A DNA stretch of 64,000 bases, from positions 62,001 through 126,000 of the forward strand of contig NZ_JACHXW010000007.1 in NCBI RefSeq assembly GCF_014192395.1, read 5' to 3'. The notes beneath the pieces were generated by a model. The model worked only from the letters and a program-made list of their open reading frames with translations, had not been told where the DNA came from and did no database searches. Within the stretch, counting starts at the first letter, position 1. Every line of letters starts with the position of its first letter. The position numbers and the translations under genes were made by a program. This DNA comes from Paenibacillus endophyticus (GTDB lineage Bacteria; Bacillota; Bacilli; Paenibacillales; Paenibacillaceae). Positions 34,897 to 44,939 of this stretch are shown here, one piece after another.

Positions 34897-36414
34897 CTAC
34901 TTATTGAAATAAGCTGCCGTATACTCACTCATAATTTGGCTTCCGCCGCTGCGCTTCCAACGCTCAACCTCCTGATAGAAGCCCTCTGCGCTGATTTGTC
35001 CAAGCATATACTTATACGTCGCGTCGGAGATGATCTTATATAGCTCCATGCTTTTTTCGTCATTGGTTTTGGATTCCAGACCGATGGTCGGGTCCTTGAC
35101 GATAAACTTGTCATTGTCTGCGCTAAGCCGCTCCGCAAGCTCCCACATCGACTCCTTCTCCGCCACCTTCAGCAGATTCGGGTTGCTTAGATCCGCAATC
35201 ATCAGCGAATAGAGCGCATTCACCTCGCTAACGCGCAGCTGAGAGGTTGCTTCCGGCAGCGCCACCTGCCCGCCCTCCATTTGATAATGTTTGCCCTCAA
35301 TGCCGTAACGCATCAGGTTCGCAGCATCCTTTTCCATCGTACGATCGAAGAAGCCAAGCATGGCTAGCAGCTCCTTCTCCTCACGAATGGCTTTTTTGGA
35401 GAATAAGTAAAGGCCGTTATAGTTCGGTATCGACCATATCCGGTACCCCTCTGGCCCAAGTATCCGGTTTACGAGCGTGAATCGTGCTTCAGGATTAATC
35501 TGCATCGCCTCGTCGGATAGTCGCTGAACATCCGTCATGCTGCCAATATACACGCCTGCGCTGCCGCGAATGATTTGATCGCGCTGCATATCCTTGCTTG
35601 TCACCGCAAAGTCGGCATTCAGCAGCTTTTCATCATAAAGCCGTTTCATGAAATCCATCGTATCCATATAAGCAGCCGTCTCGAATTCCGGTATGATCCC
35701 CTTCTCCGTCACTCCCCAGTTATTCGGCGTTCCGAAATAAGAGCTCAGCGTCTTGAACGCCCCGAATATCAAATCATTGCGATCAGCCAAACCAACCGTA
35801 TCCGGTCTGCCATTGCCGTCTGGATCATTTTTCGTAAATTGCTTCATGACCTCATAGAGCTCATCAATCGTTCCCGGCTCGCTAAGCTTCAGGCGGTCCA
35901 GCCAATCCTGCCTAATAATGATCCCCTGCCTGGAAGAGGGCCGCTCCGTATACAGGCCATAGACTTTGCCATCGATCGCAGCTTGGTTCAGAATATCGGC
36001 ATCCAAATGCATGAGGTTCGGGAACCGCTCCAAGTACGGTCCAATCTCCCAGAATGAACCGGAGCGAATCGCGTTTTTCACAAAAATATAATCCGTATGC
36101 TTCACGAAGGTCGCCTTCTTGAGCGAATTGGTGGAGAGCGCCGTGTTCATTTTATCGGTATAAATGCCATCCGGTACCCAGTTGATATCGAGCTTCACAT
36201 GGGTAAGGCCTTCGACTCTCTCCAACATTTCCTCGCTCGGCGGATGGGGGAAATGCAGCGGCGCCATAATGGAAATGGTCGGTATCGAAGGGTCATTGTC
36301 CGGGTCATTCAAGGCGTTTGACGACGTGCATGCTGCACATAAAAGAAGAAGGAGCAGCACTGCGGCAGATCGCAGGCTAGCAGACAGCTTTGTTCTTCGT
36401 ATACGAATGCTCAT
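34897..36414 (-). CDS. second LipO-type solute-binding lipoprotein, stand-alone
   Basis: 505 aa, paralogue of the 33002-34561 protein (shared SFWEIGPYLERFPNL / QFWEIGPYLAEFPNL, GRPDTVGLADRND, GVYIGSM). Lipobox LLCAACTSS. It has its own terminator and no permease, and diverges from the AraC sensor. It may feed the shared permeases with another oligosaccharide or act as a sensor partner for the AraC protein. Confidence 0.9.
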   Translation of the reverse strand: MSIRIRRTKLSASLRSAAVLLLLLLCAACTSSNALNDPDNDPSIPTISIMAPLHFPHPPSEEMLERVEGLTHVKLDINWVPDGIYTDKMNTALSTNSLKKATFVKHTDYIFVKNAIRSGSFWEIGPYLERFPNLMHLDADILNQAAIDGKVYGLYTERPSSRQGIIIRQDWLDRLKLSEPGTIDELYEVMKQFTKNDPDGNGRPDTVGLADRNDLIFGAFKTLSSYFGTPNNWGVTEKGIIPEFETAAYMDTMDFMKRLYDEKLLNADFAVTSKDMQRDQIIRGSAGVYIGSMTDVQRLSDEAMQINPEARFTLVNRILGPEGYRIWSIPNYNGLYLFSKKAIREEKELLAMLGFFDRTMEKDAANLMRYGIEGKHYQMEGGQVALPEATSQLRVSEVNALYSLMIADLSNPNLLKVAEKESMWELAERLSADNDKFIVKDPTIGLESKTNDEKSMELYKIISDATYKYMLGQISAEGFYQEVERWKRSGGSQIMSEYTAAYFNK

Positions 36415-36460
36415 GGCGGCCCCCTTGTGTAATCGCCTTTATATCCCCATAATCTAAGGA

Positions 36461-36488
36461 AATGATTATCGGCGAGGCAGATGATTAT
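36461..36488. promoter_or_regulatory. direct ATGATTAT repeats between lipoprotein and araC genes
   Basis: AATGATTATC (36461-36470) and ATGATTATT (36481-36489) are in the same orientation, 19 bp apart. AraC proteins bind paired direct half-sites of similar spacing. A cre-like GTATGCGTTTAC follows at 36499-36510. Confidence 0.45.
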
Positions 36489-36558
36489 TGCTCAAAATGT
36501 ATGCGTTTACTAAAATAAAACTAATGCTCTTCCAATCTTAGACAAGGTGTTGGTGGCT

Positions 36559-38871
36559 GTGCGATCCTTAACCTTCTTAAGCAAGATGACGATCTTCGGT
36601 TTCCTGCTCAGCACGCTTCCCGTTATATTCATTGGCGCCTTCTCTTATATGACTTCATCGAATGAAATACAGAAAAATGTAAATGCAGGAAAAATGCAGC
36701 TTATTATGCAAATTAAATCAAATGTAGAGCAGAAATTGATGACTGTCAACCATACGCTCAATCAAGTCATCAACTCCACGGTACTCAAAAAAGCGATGAA
36801 TCAGCCGCTGACCGCGAACGATTTTGTCATGTACGACGATTTGCGGAGCGAAATTCGGCATATGCAATCCTTCGATACGAAGCTCGAGGACGTGCTGCTC
36901 ATCAACGATCGCCATGACTGGATGATTAAAAACTCAGGGTTGTACGCCTTCGGGCAATACGCTTATTATGAGCAGCTATCCGGCTTGCTGCAAGTGCCTG
37001 AGGGTACCTCATGGATGCTCAATCCTTCCAGCTGGTTCTATAGCGAGGAATCAGCTGAAAGCGCTGCCTGCGGCTACAGCATCAGCCTCGTGAAGAAGCT
37101 GCCGACGAATGGACTCGAGAAATATGGACTGGCGCTCGCCAATATTCCCGCATGCAGTCTGCAAGAGCTGCTGGAGAGCGACGACGAGCAATTATCGTCC
37201 ATTATGATTTTGGATGAGCAATATCGTATTCTATTCCATCATGAACAGTCGTTGATCGGCAAGCCCGTTGCCGAAAGCGGATTGCAAACCGGCCTGCTTG
37301 ACGACGAACCTAGCGGCCAATTCAAGGAAACCATCGCTCATAAGGATTATTCCGTTGCCTACTACCGCTCCGAGCTTAACGGCTGGATTTATTTGTCTAC
37401 TGCATCCATTGCCAGCATGACGAAGGAATCTACGAAAATCGGCACCTATACGCTGTATGTATGCTTGTTTATGCTTACTTTGTCCATGCTGCTCGCTTGG
37501 CTTGGATCAAAGCGCATGTACTCGCCGATCCAGCTTCTGCTTAACCAAATTGGTGCGCGCCTGACCGATATTCAACAGCGCAAAACCAATGAGTTTCAGG
37601 TTATTGGGGAGCGCGTGGCGCATCTGTTTGAATCCAAGACCGAGCTGGAGAAGGAAGTACGGCAGCATATGCACCAAGTGCGCACTTTTTTCTTCATGAA
37701 GGCCTTTCAAGGTCAAATCAAGCCTGGCGAAATTAGCGGCAAGCTTGAGCAATTCGGCTATGGCAAGCAGTTAGCCGAATGGAAAACCATGGCCGCCGTT
37801 ACACTGCAAATCGACTTCCTTGAAAATAGCCGTTATGCCAAAACCGACTTGGAGCTGCTCCTTTTTGCCGTTCACAATATGATTGAGGAGCTTGTTCCTT
37901 ACGAGCAGCGCCTTGCGCCGGTCATCATGGATCAAACCATTGTCATGATTATCGGAAGTACGGAGCATGACATCAAAGCTTTCCACACGAGCAATTATGC
38001 GCTAACCGAGCATTTGCAGCAAGAAATCGCCAGCTGTCTAAACATACAGGTCAGCATAGGCATCAGCCTGCCGCTCAGCAATTTCTCCGCATTGGCAACT
38101 GCATACCGCGAGGGGCTGGAAGCGCTGAAGCATCGCATAAAGCTGGGCGAAGGCATCATCATCCCGTACGAGAACGTGAACGCAGGCAAGCATTATTTGA
38201 ACCTCAACTATCCCGTACACATAGAAAACGAGCTATTGGATGCAATTAAGCTCGCCGATAAGGAACGGTCAAAGGAGCTGCTGCGTTCTTTCTTCCAAGC
38301 CGTATTTGCCGTGGAGATGTCCCCTCATGAATATCAGATTCCGCTTGCAAGGCTGCTCAACCAGCTATTGATTGTGATGCAGGAGTCGGGCGTGAATTTG
38401 AACCAGCTCCATCCTATGAAGAGCTCTCTGCTTGAGGAGCTTCTAAAACTGCATACGGCAGCGGAAATAGATGATTGGTTCTGGACGATGGTCGCCTACC
38501 CTATGGTCAGAATCTTTAAGGATCGACAGGAAGCGCAGTATCAAAATATTTCCGAAAAAATCATCGACCTTGTCCAGCATCAATATGATACGGACCTTAC
38601 GCTGGAGGCGTGCGCCTCGCGCCTGCATTACAACGCCAATTATTTAAGCAGCGTATTCCGCAAGGAAACCGGATATTCGTTCAGCGAGTATTTGTCGATG
38701 TATCGGTTCAAAATGGCAAAGAAATGGCTGGCGGACAGCGAGACGCCCATCAAAGATATTGCAGCCAAGCTGCGCTACAACAACTCACAGAACTTTATTC
38801 GGTCTTTCCGCAAGCTCGAGGGAATGACCCCTGGGCAATACCGGGATAAGCACCGAGAGGCGGAGCGATAA
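36559..38871 (+). CDS. membrane AraC-family one-component sensor-regulator
   Basis: About 770 aa. TM1 (FGFLLSTLPVIFIGAFSYM), extracellular Cache-like sensor, TM2 near residue 305 (LYVCLFMLTLSMLLAWL), a linker, then two AraC helix-turn-helix motifs at the C-terminus (LTLEACASRLHYNANYLSSV; IKDIAAKLRYNNSQNFIRSF). Such proteins sense polysaccharide fragments outside the cell and act on DNA directly. The start is uncertain: GTG at 36559 sits 9 nt after AAGGTG, but GTG at 36547 is also in frame. It probably controls both lipoprotein operons next door. Confidence 0.9.
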   Translation: MRSLTFLSKMTIFGFLLSTLPVIFIGAFSYMTSSNEIQKNVNAGKMQLIMQIKSNVEQKLMTVNHTLNQVINSTVLKKAMNQPLTANDFVMYDDLRSEIRHMQSFDTKLEDVLLINDRHDWMIKNSGLYAFGQYAYYEQLSGLLQVPEGTSWMLNPSSWFYSEESAESAACGYSISLVKKLPTNGLEKYGLALANIPACSLQELLESDDEQLSSIMILDEQYRILFHHEQSLIGKPVAESGLQTGLLDDEPSGQFKETIAHKDYSVAYYRSELNGWIYLSTASIASMTKESTKIGTYTLYVCLFMLTLSMLLAWLGSKRMYSPIQLLLNQIGARLTDIQQRKTNEFQVIGERVAHLFESKTELEKEVRQHMHQVRTFFFMKAFQGQIKPGEISGKLEQFGYGKQLAEWKTMAAVTLQIDFLENSRYAKTDLELLLFAVHNMIEELVPYEQRLAPVIMDQTIVMIIGSTEHDIKAFHTSNYALTEHLQQEIASCLNIQVSIGISLPLSNFSALATAYREGLEALKHRIKLGEGIIIPYENVNAGKHYLNLNYPVHIENELLDAIKLADKERSKELLRSFFQAVFAVEMSPHEYQIPLARLLNQLLIVMQESGVNLNQLHPMKSSLLEELLKLHTAAEIDDWFWTMVAYPMVRIFKDRQEAQYQNISEKIIDLVQHQYDTDLTLEACASRLHYNANYLSSVFRKETGYSFSEYLSMYRFKMAKKWLADSETPIKDIAAKLRYNNSQNFIRSFRKLEGMTPGQYRDKHREAER

Positions 38872-38932
38872 ACCTGCTAGATTCATTTGGAAGATACTAT
38901 GTTATACTCTTGAAAATGAGAAGGAGGCTTGC

Positions 38933-39454
38933 ATGATGTCATCACGACCGTCAACCGAAGAATATATCCCCTATTATGAGCAATATATCGGACTTGTAGG
39001 CGAAGGCTCCGTTACCGAATTGCTCGCAAGCCAGCTAGCAAGCACGACTGAGCTTCTGTCTGATATTCCCGAAGCCCAGGCCGATTGCCGTTATGCGGAA
39101 GGCAAATGGACGCTGAAGGAAGTGATCGGCCATATTTCGGATACGGAGCGCGTCATGTCCTATCGGCTGCTGCGTGCTGCACGCGGCGATAAAACCCCTC
39201 TAGCAGGCTTCGATCAGGATGAGTTCATGACTGCCGCCTCATTCCAGAATTGGAGCTTATCCCAAATTATCGAAGACTACATAGCCGTTCGCAAGTCTAC
39301 CCTTTCCTTACTGAGAGGCTTGTCGGAGGAAGCATGGCTCCGCCTAGGTATAGCGAACGGCGGCGATGTATCCGCAAGGGCACTCGCTTATATCATTGCC
39401 GGACACGAGCTGCATCACCTGAGAATCGTGCACGAGAAATACCTTGCAAGATAA
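38933..39454 (+). CDS. DinB-family metal-binding four-helix protein
   Basis: 173 aa. The three-His metal site of DinB/YfiT-like proteins is seen in VIGHISDTERVMSYR and AGHELHHLRIVHEKY. Relatives include bacillithiol S-transferase BstA and thiol-dependent enzymes. AAGGAGG precedes ATGATG; either Met may start. Single gene with its own terminator. Confidence 0.88.
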   Translation: MMSSRPSTEEYIPYYEQYIGLVGEGSVTELLASQLASTTELLSDIPEAQADCRYAEGKWTLKEVIGHISDTERVMSYRLLRAARGDKTPLAGFDQDEFMTAASFQNWSLSQIIEDYIAVRKSTLSLLRGLSEEAWLRLGIANGGDVSARALAYIIAGHELHHLRIVHEKYLAR

Positions 39455-39470
39455 GGATTAACCCTAACAA

Positions 39471-39526
39471 ACTCCTATATGTAAACCTTTTATTATGATA
39501 AAATGGTTAACATATAGGAGTTTTTG
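39471..39526 (+). terminator. terminator, loop overlapping the next promoter region
   Basis: ACTCCTATATGT / ACATATAGGAGT, 12-bp perfect stem followed by TTTTGTTG. The large loop contains TATGATAAAAT, a possible -10 for the next gene 55 bp downstream. Confidence 0.82.
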
Positions 39527-39546
39527 TTGTAAGGAGCGATAAAGGA

Positions 39547-39966
39547 ATGACGATTCGATTGCGCGGACATCATCTGCTGTGCCTGCTTGGATATCGCGGC
39601 ATGGGCTATTCCGATGATTTCTGCACCAACATGACCGCTATTTATGAAAGGCTGCGCACGCAGCCTCATACCCTAGTTGAATTAATAACGGGACCGGACG
39701 ACGTCTGCCAAGCTTACCCGCCTGACAAAGCCAATCATTGCGAGGGAACGGTATACGGCCTTGACGAAGCCGTGCTAGCGAAGCTCGGACTTACGGCAGG
39801 ATTGAAGGAAAGCTGGGAATCTTTGTGCAGCCGCGTGGCGGCTTCGATGGTGCCTGAGGATATTAGCCGCCTATGCACCTCCTGCCCTTGGGAAAAGTAT
39901 GGCGTATGCGCCGAAGGTGTAGGCCTGCTGGCGAGCGGACAGCCATTGCCCAAGGTAGGGACATGA
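39547..39966 (+). CDS. DUF1284 family cysteine-rich protein
   Basis: 139 aa. Starts with the typical IRLRGHHLLCLLGYRGMGYS and has Cys residues at LLCLL, DFCTN, DVCQAY, NHCEG, LCTSCPW and GVCAEG, suggesting an iron-sulphur or zinc site. Function unknown. Strong AAGGAGCG ribosome site. Confidence 0.87.
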   Translation: MTIRLRGHHLLCLLGYRGMGYSDDFCTNMTAIYERLRTQPHTLVELITGPDDVCQAYPPDKANHCEGTVYGLDEAVLAKLGLTAGLKESWESLCSRVAASMVPEDISRLCTSCPWEKYGVCAEGVGLLASGQPLPKVGT

Positions 39967-40062
39967 CGTTTGAGCAGATTTGAGACGGTTATCCATGCAG
40001 CTTTTCCTCTAACCACTGCCATTTGGGGCAGGGAAAAGTCCATTCATGTCGAATGATATCGT

Positions 40063-43000
40063 ATGCGAATAATGAAAACCACACTAGCTTTCAAACGTAT
40101 CTCCGTCATGTTGTTGTTTCTAGGCATTCTGCTTGGCTTGCGATGGGCTTGGGCAACTGTTTTCCCCACGGCCGATGCTCCAAGTCCGGTCAATGGCGTG
40201 CTTGATTTACGCGGATGGGATTTGCAGCATTCACCGCCCATGCGATTGGACGGAGAGTGGGAGTTTTTCCCTGGCCAGCTGCTAAATCATCGTGATCTAC
40301 CTTCAATAAACGATCGTTCGTCTACATATGTCCAGGTCCCAGGAGACTGGAAAAACTCTTTTCCCGCATCTCATGAAAATTCTTTCGGATACGGCACCTA
40401 CCGACTGCGCATGTACATTGATCCGCTGAAGGAACCCGCCACGCTCTGGTTCAAAAAGATTCAATCATCGGCCCAGGTCCAAATCAACGATCTCCGTGAT
40501 CCTGATATTGGAAAGCCCGCTGCGAATCCTGATGATTATATTCCGGAAAAGGTCTCCTTTACGAGCACTTACACGAAGCTGGGGGTACAGGAGCTTGACG
40601 TGTACATTCAAGTAGCCAACTACGAGGACCCCTATAATGGAGGAATATTGCACGCTATCCGTTTTGGCTCCCAGGCGGCCATTGATTACGAACGATGGTA
40701 TTCAATCGGCTTTCAGCTCGTTTCTTTTATCATTTTGCTGCTGCACGGCTTATATGCCTTTATATTGTTTTTTCTGAACCGCAGCGAGCGAGCGCCGCTC
40801 CTCTTCGGCATGATGTCGTTAGCAGCGTCCCTTGCCATTGTCTCCGACAATGATAACCTGCTCATGTTGTGGCTGCCTATCAATTACGCGTGGTCCTTCA
40901 AAATCAGGCTGCTTTCCTACTTGTGGCTTGCCTATTTGATTATCTTCTTTTTCAGAAGGTTTACTTCGATGCTGCAAGGCCGCAAAGGTTTTTCCGTGTA
41001 TTCGGCCTTGCTGATCATGTATTCTTTGTTTTTGTGTGTGGCGCCGACAGCTCTCGTCCACGCTACCTATCATTTTAGAGTTTTTAGCGCCCTGTACTTT
41101 TTTCCTTTCGCATGGCTCATTTATTTGATAACCAAACTCTTTTTCATAAAAGCAACCGATGAGGATGCCGTATTTCTGCAGTTCTCTGGCGCAGCCGTGC
41201 TGTCGAGCGCGATATGGGCAGCCATAAACGTGGGCATTACCAAAACGGATCTTTATTACCCGGTTGACATTATTGCTGCGATAATCGGCTTTTCTACGTA
41301 TTCGCTTAAAAAGTATTTTCGCAAAACGCAAGAAATTATGCAGTTAAACCGTCAACTGCGTGAAGCGGATTTGCTGAAAGACCAATTTCTGACCCATACG
41401 TCGCATGAGCTTCGAACGCCTCTGCATGGCATTATGAATATTGCGGAAACGGTACTTCTGCATGAAAAGGACAGACTCCATTGGAAGAGCAGGAGGGATA
41501 TGGATCTGCTCGTAAAAATAAGCAGGCGCATGTCTCATCTGCTCTCCGACCTTCTCGATATTACACGGCTTCGGGAACATAGAATCGTCCTGCAAAAGGA
41601 GCCTTTGCACGTGCAGGCGCTGCTTCCTGGCGTAGCAAGCATGCTTCGTTTCATGTACGAAAACAAGCCTATTATTTTGAAGCAGAATGTAGATCGGGCT
41701 TTTCCTGCCGTTTGGGCCGACGAGAAAAGATTAGTTCAGGTGCTCTACAACTTAATGCACAACGCAATCAAGTTTACAGAAAGAGGGTCCATCTCCATTT
41801 CAGCGGAGGTAATTGGCGGGAATGCGGTTATCCGGTTCTCCGATACCGGCGTCGGTATGGACGAAGAGACGGCAGCCCGTGCTTTTCAGCCGTACGAGCA
41901 AGGAGCTCACGGGATAAACGAAGGAAGCGGAATCGGAATCGGATTGAGCATCTGCAAGCAATTGATAGAGCTTCATAACGGTTCGATCACGGTTCAATCG
42001 GAGCTAGGCAAAGGAACGGTGTTTAGCTTTAGCCTGCCCTTGGCCGAGCCCTCCTTCTCTTCTTCCTTGCAGCAGCAGCTTACTGAGCGTGAAGCAGCAG
42101 TGGAGCTTGCGGCGGCCTCGCAGGTAAGTCACGAAGGTCCGAACGTAGAGACAGAGATTTTCGCGGCATCTGCCTCGCCATTATCAAATGACGATCGAAT
42201 TCATATTCTTGCCGTTGATGATGATGCCGTTAACTTGAAGGTGCTTGTATCCATTCTCTCGACTGAATCCTATGCGATAACGACGGTGAGCTCTGGCGAA
42301 GAAGCGCTAAGGGTGCTAGATATCCAGCAATGGGATGTACTCGTTATTGACGTCATGATGCCGCATATGTCTGGCTATGAGCTGACGAGGAAAATTAGGG
42401 AGCGCTATTCCTTGTCGGATCTCCCCATTCTATTATTGACTGCCCGAACCATGCCCGAGGATATCTATACCGGGCTGTTAGCCGGTGCTAATGACTACGT
42501 AACGAAACCCGTCGATGCGTTGGAATTGAAATACCGCATGAGGACGCTGACGAATCTCAAACAATCGATACATGAGAGCATGCGCATGGAAGCAGCCTAT
42601 TTACAGGCGCAGATTCAGCCTCATTTTTTGTTTAATACTTTAAATTCCATAATGGCCTTAAGCGCGATCGACACCGATAAAATGCAAGAGCTTGTCGAGG
42701 CCTTTGCGGACTATCTCCGCATCAGCTTTAATTTTTTGAATACGCAGCCTGTTGTCGATATTTCTCACGAAATAGATTTGGCTAAAGCCTACCTCTTTAT
42801 TGAAAAATCGCGTTTCGAACATCGCTTAACCGTGGACTGGGAGATAGATGCCGATTGCCAGCTTAGCCTTCCTCCGCTTACGATCCAGCCGATTGTAGAA
42901 AACGCGGTCAAGCATGGCCTTACCCGCATGCAGGGCGTTAAGGTTTCCATACGCGTCACTTGCCAAGGCGATTACGCGCACATTGAGGTGAAGGACAACG

Positions 43001-43200
43001 GAATCGGAATGGACAAAGAAATGGTCGCTAAGCTGCTTAGCGAGCCAAGCGCAGCCAAGAGCGGTATCGGCCTTTACAATACGAACCGGAGATTGATGAA
43101 GAGATACGGCCGAGGCTTGATCATCCATAGCAAGCCCGACGAGGGTACTAGCGTCTCCTTTCGCATTCCCGTACATTCCGGCGATTCTTCGAGAATATGA
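40063..43200 (+). CDS. large hybrid sensor kinase with two transmitter modules
   Basis: 1045 aa. N-terminal helix, extracellular 7TMR-DISM2-like beta domain (residues about 45-200), seven helices, then HisKA with His448 ([12 protein letters not shown]) and ATPase [14 protein letters not shown]; a receiver with phospho-Asp763 ([11 protein letters not shown]); then a LytS/YesM-type kinase with His854 ([12 protein letters not shown]) and a second ATPase ([18 protein letters not shown]). One chain therefore holds two complete kinases around a receiver. No response regulator or target lies alongside. The ribosome site is poor, so the exact start is uncertain. Confidence 0.92.
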   Translation: MRIMKTTLAFKRISVMLLFLGILLGLRWAWATVFPTADAPSPVNGVLDLRGWDLQHSPPMRLDGEWEFFPGQLLNHRDLPSINDRSSTYVQVPGDWKNSFPASHENSFGYGTYRLRMYIDPLKEPATLWFKKIQSSAQVQINDLRDPDIGKPAANPDDYIPEKVSFTSTYTKLGVQELDVYIQVANYEDPYNGGILHAIRFGSQAAIDYERWYSIGFQLVSFIILLLHGLYAFILFFLNRSERAPLLFGMMSLAASLAIVSDNDNLLMLWLPINYAWSFKIRLLSYLWLAYLIIFFFRRFTSMLQGRKGFSVYSALLIMYSLFLCVAPTALVHATYHFRVFSALYFFPFAWLIYLITKLFFIKATDEDAVFLQFSGAAVLSSAIWAAINVGITKTDLYYPVDIIAAIIGFSTYSLKKYFRKTQEIMQLNRQLREADLLKDQFLTHTSHELRTPLHGIMNIAETVLLHEKDRLHWKSRRDMDLLVKISRRMSHLLSDLLDITRLREHRIVLQKEPLHVQALLPGVASMLRFMYENKPIILKQNVDRAFPAVWADEKRLVQVLYNLMHNAIKFTERGSISISAEVIGGNAVIRFSDTGVGMDEETAARAFQPYEQGAHGINEGSGIGIGLSICKQLIELHNGSITVQSELGKGTVFSFSLPLAEPSFSSSLQQQLTEREAAVELAAASQVSHEGPNVETEIFAASASPLSNDDRIHILAVDDDAVNLKVLVSILSTESYAITTVSSGEEALRVLDIQQWDVLVIDVMMPHMSGYELTRKIRERYSLSDLPILLLTARTMPEDIYTGLLAGANDYVTKPVDALELKYRMRTLTNLKQSIHESMRMEAAYLQAQIQPHFLFNTLNSIMALSAIDTDKMQELVEAFADYLRISFNFLNTQPVVDISHEIDLAKAYLFIEKSRFEHRLTVDWEIDADCQLSLPPLTIQPIVENAVKHGLTRMQGVKVSIRVTCQGDYAHIEVKDNGIGMDKEMVAKLLSEPSAAKSGIGLYNTNRRLMKRYGRGLIIHSKPDEGTSVSFRIPVHSGDSSRI

Positions 43201-43300
43201 ATTTCTTAACTACTGGTAACGCCCTTCGGCCCGAATACGGCATCCCTACGCCAGTTCATACATGAGCTGGAACGCAATCATGATATATCCCTATTAGCAA

Positions 43301-43340
43301 AAAGCGGCAAGGCGCGGCACAATGCCAGCCTTGCCGCTTT
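43301..43340. terminator. bidirectional terminator
   Basis: AAAGCGGCAAGGC / GCCTTGCCGCTTT, 13-bp perfect stem between the convergent kinase and serS genes. Confidence 0.88.
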
Positions 43341-43358
43341 CCGCTTTCGTATAAGCAC

Positions 43359-44639
43359 CTAATTCGCTTCTAGCCGCTCCATCCCGTTCAAATACGGCCG
43401 GAGAGCCTCAGGTATCCGAATTGCTCCATCCTCGCACTGATGATTCTCAAGCAGCGGAATTAAAATACGCGGGCTTGCCACTGCCGTATTATTTAACGTA
43501 TGGCAGAATTTCAGCGTTCCCTCCTTAGTCCGGTAACGGATATTCGAGCGGCGCGCCTGGAAGTCATGAAGGTTAGACGACGAATGCGTCTCCCCATAGC
43601 TCTCCCGGCTAGGCATCCAGGTCTCGATATCGTATTGCTTATACGTTTTTTGCGACATATCTCCCGTACAGACTGCCATTACCCGGTAAGGCAACTCAAG
43701 GAGTTGCAGCAGTTCCTCGGCATTCGCCGTTATTTCCTGAAGGATCGCCTCTGATAGCGTCGGATCCGCCTGGCAGAGGACAACCTGCTCTACTTTGGCG
43801 AATTGGTGTACACGGTATAAACCATGCACGTCCCTGCCCGCCGAGCCAACCTCGCTGCGGAAGCACGTCGACGCCGCAGCCAATTTAATGGGAGCCTCGG
43901 CATCTACGATCTCATTCGCGTAATACATAACCATCGGCACCTCCGAGGTGCCTACCAGCCATTTGTCATCATTCGATATCCGATAGGTCTGGTCTTCCCC
44001 AAGCGGGAAAAAGCCGGTGCTGTTCATTGCCTCTGTGCGAACCATCAAAGGTACGTCCAGCGGCGTAAACCCTTTCCCCACCAGCATATCCAGCGCGAGC
44101 TGCTGGACCGCCCGATGCAGCATAACCCCTGCTCCCTTGAGGTAATAATTGCGGCTGCCCGCCGCTTTGACTCCTCGTTTGATGTCAATGAGATCATGCA
44201 GCTCACCGAGCGCCATATGATCCTTTGCCTCAAATCCAAAGCTTCGGGGCGCGCCAATCTTCCTTACCTCTACATTGTCCTCATCCGACCTGCCAACCGG
44301 CGTATCCGGCGATACGATGTTAGGAACGAGCAAGAGCAGCTCTGCCAATTGATGGTCAACGATCGCAAGCTCTGCTTCCGCCGCTTCCAGCTTCTTATTC
44401 GTCTCCGTTACTTGCAGCTTCGCCTGCGCCGCTGCTCCGTCAGCCCCCTGCTTGATCAGACGGCCAATCTGAAGCGAGAGCTTATTCCGTGCTTCCCGAA
44501 GCGCCTCTGTCTCGTGAAGCAGCGTGCGCTTCTTCTCATCCCTCAGCAGCAGCTCTTCAAGCGACAGCCTAATTCCCTTTTGATCTGCCGCCGTCTGCAC
44601 TTGCTCCGCATTTTGCCTGATCCATTTCAAATCCAACAT
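43359..44639 (-). CDS. serS: seryl-tRNA synthetase
   Basis: 426 aa, class II aaRS. N-terminal coiled-coil arm (about 25-105) that holds the long arm of tRNA-Ser, then the catalytic core: motif 2 FRSEVGSAGRDVHGLYRVHQ, the GTSEVPMV segment and motif 3 near NTAVASPRILIPLLE. The ATG at 44639 follows GGAGCG; the longer frame reads through the T-box leader and is rejected. Controlled by the T-box. Confidence 0.97.
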   Translation of the reverse strand: MLDLKWIRQNAEQVQTAADQKGIRLSLEELLLRDEKKRTLLHETEALREARNKLSLQIGRLIKQGADGAAAQAKLQVTETNKKLEAAEAELAIVDHQLAELLLLVPNIVSPDTPVGRSDEDNVEVRKIGAPRSFGFEAKDHMALGELHDLIDIKRGVKAAGSRNYYLKGAGVMLHRAVQQLALDMLVGKGFTPLDVPLMVRTEAMNSTGFFPLGEDQTYRISNDDKWLVGTSEVPMVMYYANEIVDAEAPIKLAAASTCFRSEVGSAGRDVHGLYRVHQFAKVEQVVLCQADPTLSEAILQEITANAEELLQLLELPYRVMAVCTGDMSQKTYKQYDIETWMPSRESYGETHSSSNLHDFQARRSNIRYRTKEGTLKFCHTLNNTAVASPRILIPLLENHQCEDGAIRIPEALRPYLNGMERLEAN

Positions 44640-44668
44640 GCTACCGCGCTCCTTTTGAGTAGAAATAC

Positions 44669-44880
44669 AAAAAACGCCCTCATCCCTATGGGACGAGGAG
44701 CGCTTTGTACTCGCGGTGCCACCCAAATTGACCAAACAGTCGAGCTGTTCAATCCTCTTTGATCCGCTGTAACGGGCGGTCCCGGTAAACTTAGGGGGAG
44801 GCTTCTGCCTCTCCTTGACGAGAACGCCTCCGAGTTGGAATCTCTTCACTGGCGTGATCCGATTATTAATTTATAGTACT
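44669..44880 (-). ncRNA. T-box riboswitch (serS leader)
   Basis: Contains the invariant T-box TGGGTGGCACCGCG (44712-44725, minus strand) and a terminator with an 11-bp stem (CTCCTCGTCCC against GGGATGAGGGCG) and T6 at about 44672-44703. The upstream AGTGAAGAGA block starts stem I; a TCC triplet in GATTCCAACT is a possible Ser specifier. A -10-like TATAGT lies near 44878. Uncharged tRNA-Ser should favour the antiterminator. Confidence 0.93.
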
Positions 44881-44939
44881 ATAGCATAAAACTTCTAATA
44901 ATAACAAGTTCATTCCTATATTCGTTTCACGTCCGCATG

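Noticed and set aside
36461..36488. ATGATTAT motifs as Fur or PerR boxes
   Set aside because: Only single ATTATC half-sites are present, without the required inverted arrangement; the sugar-transport context favours an AraC site.
43824..44762. 312-codon plus-strand frame
   Set aside because: Shadow of serS and its T-box leader.
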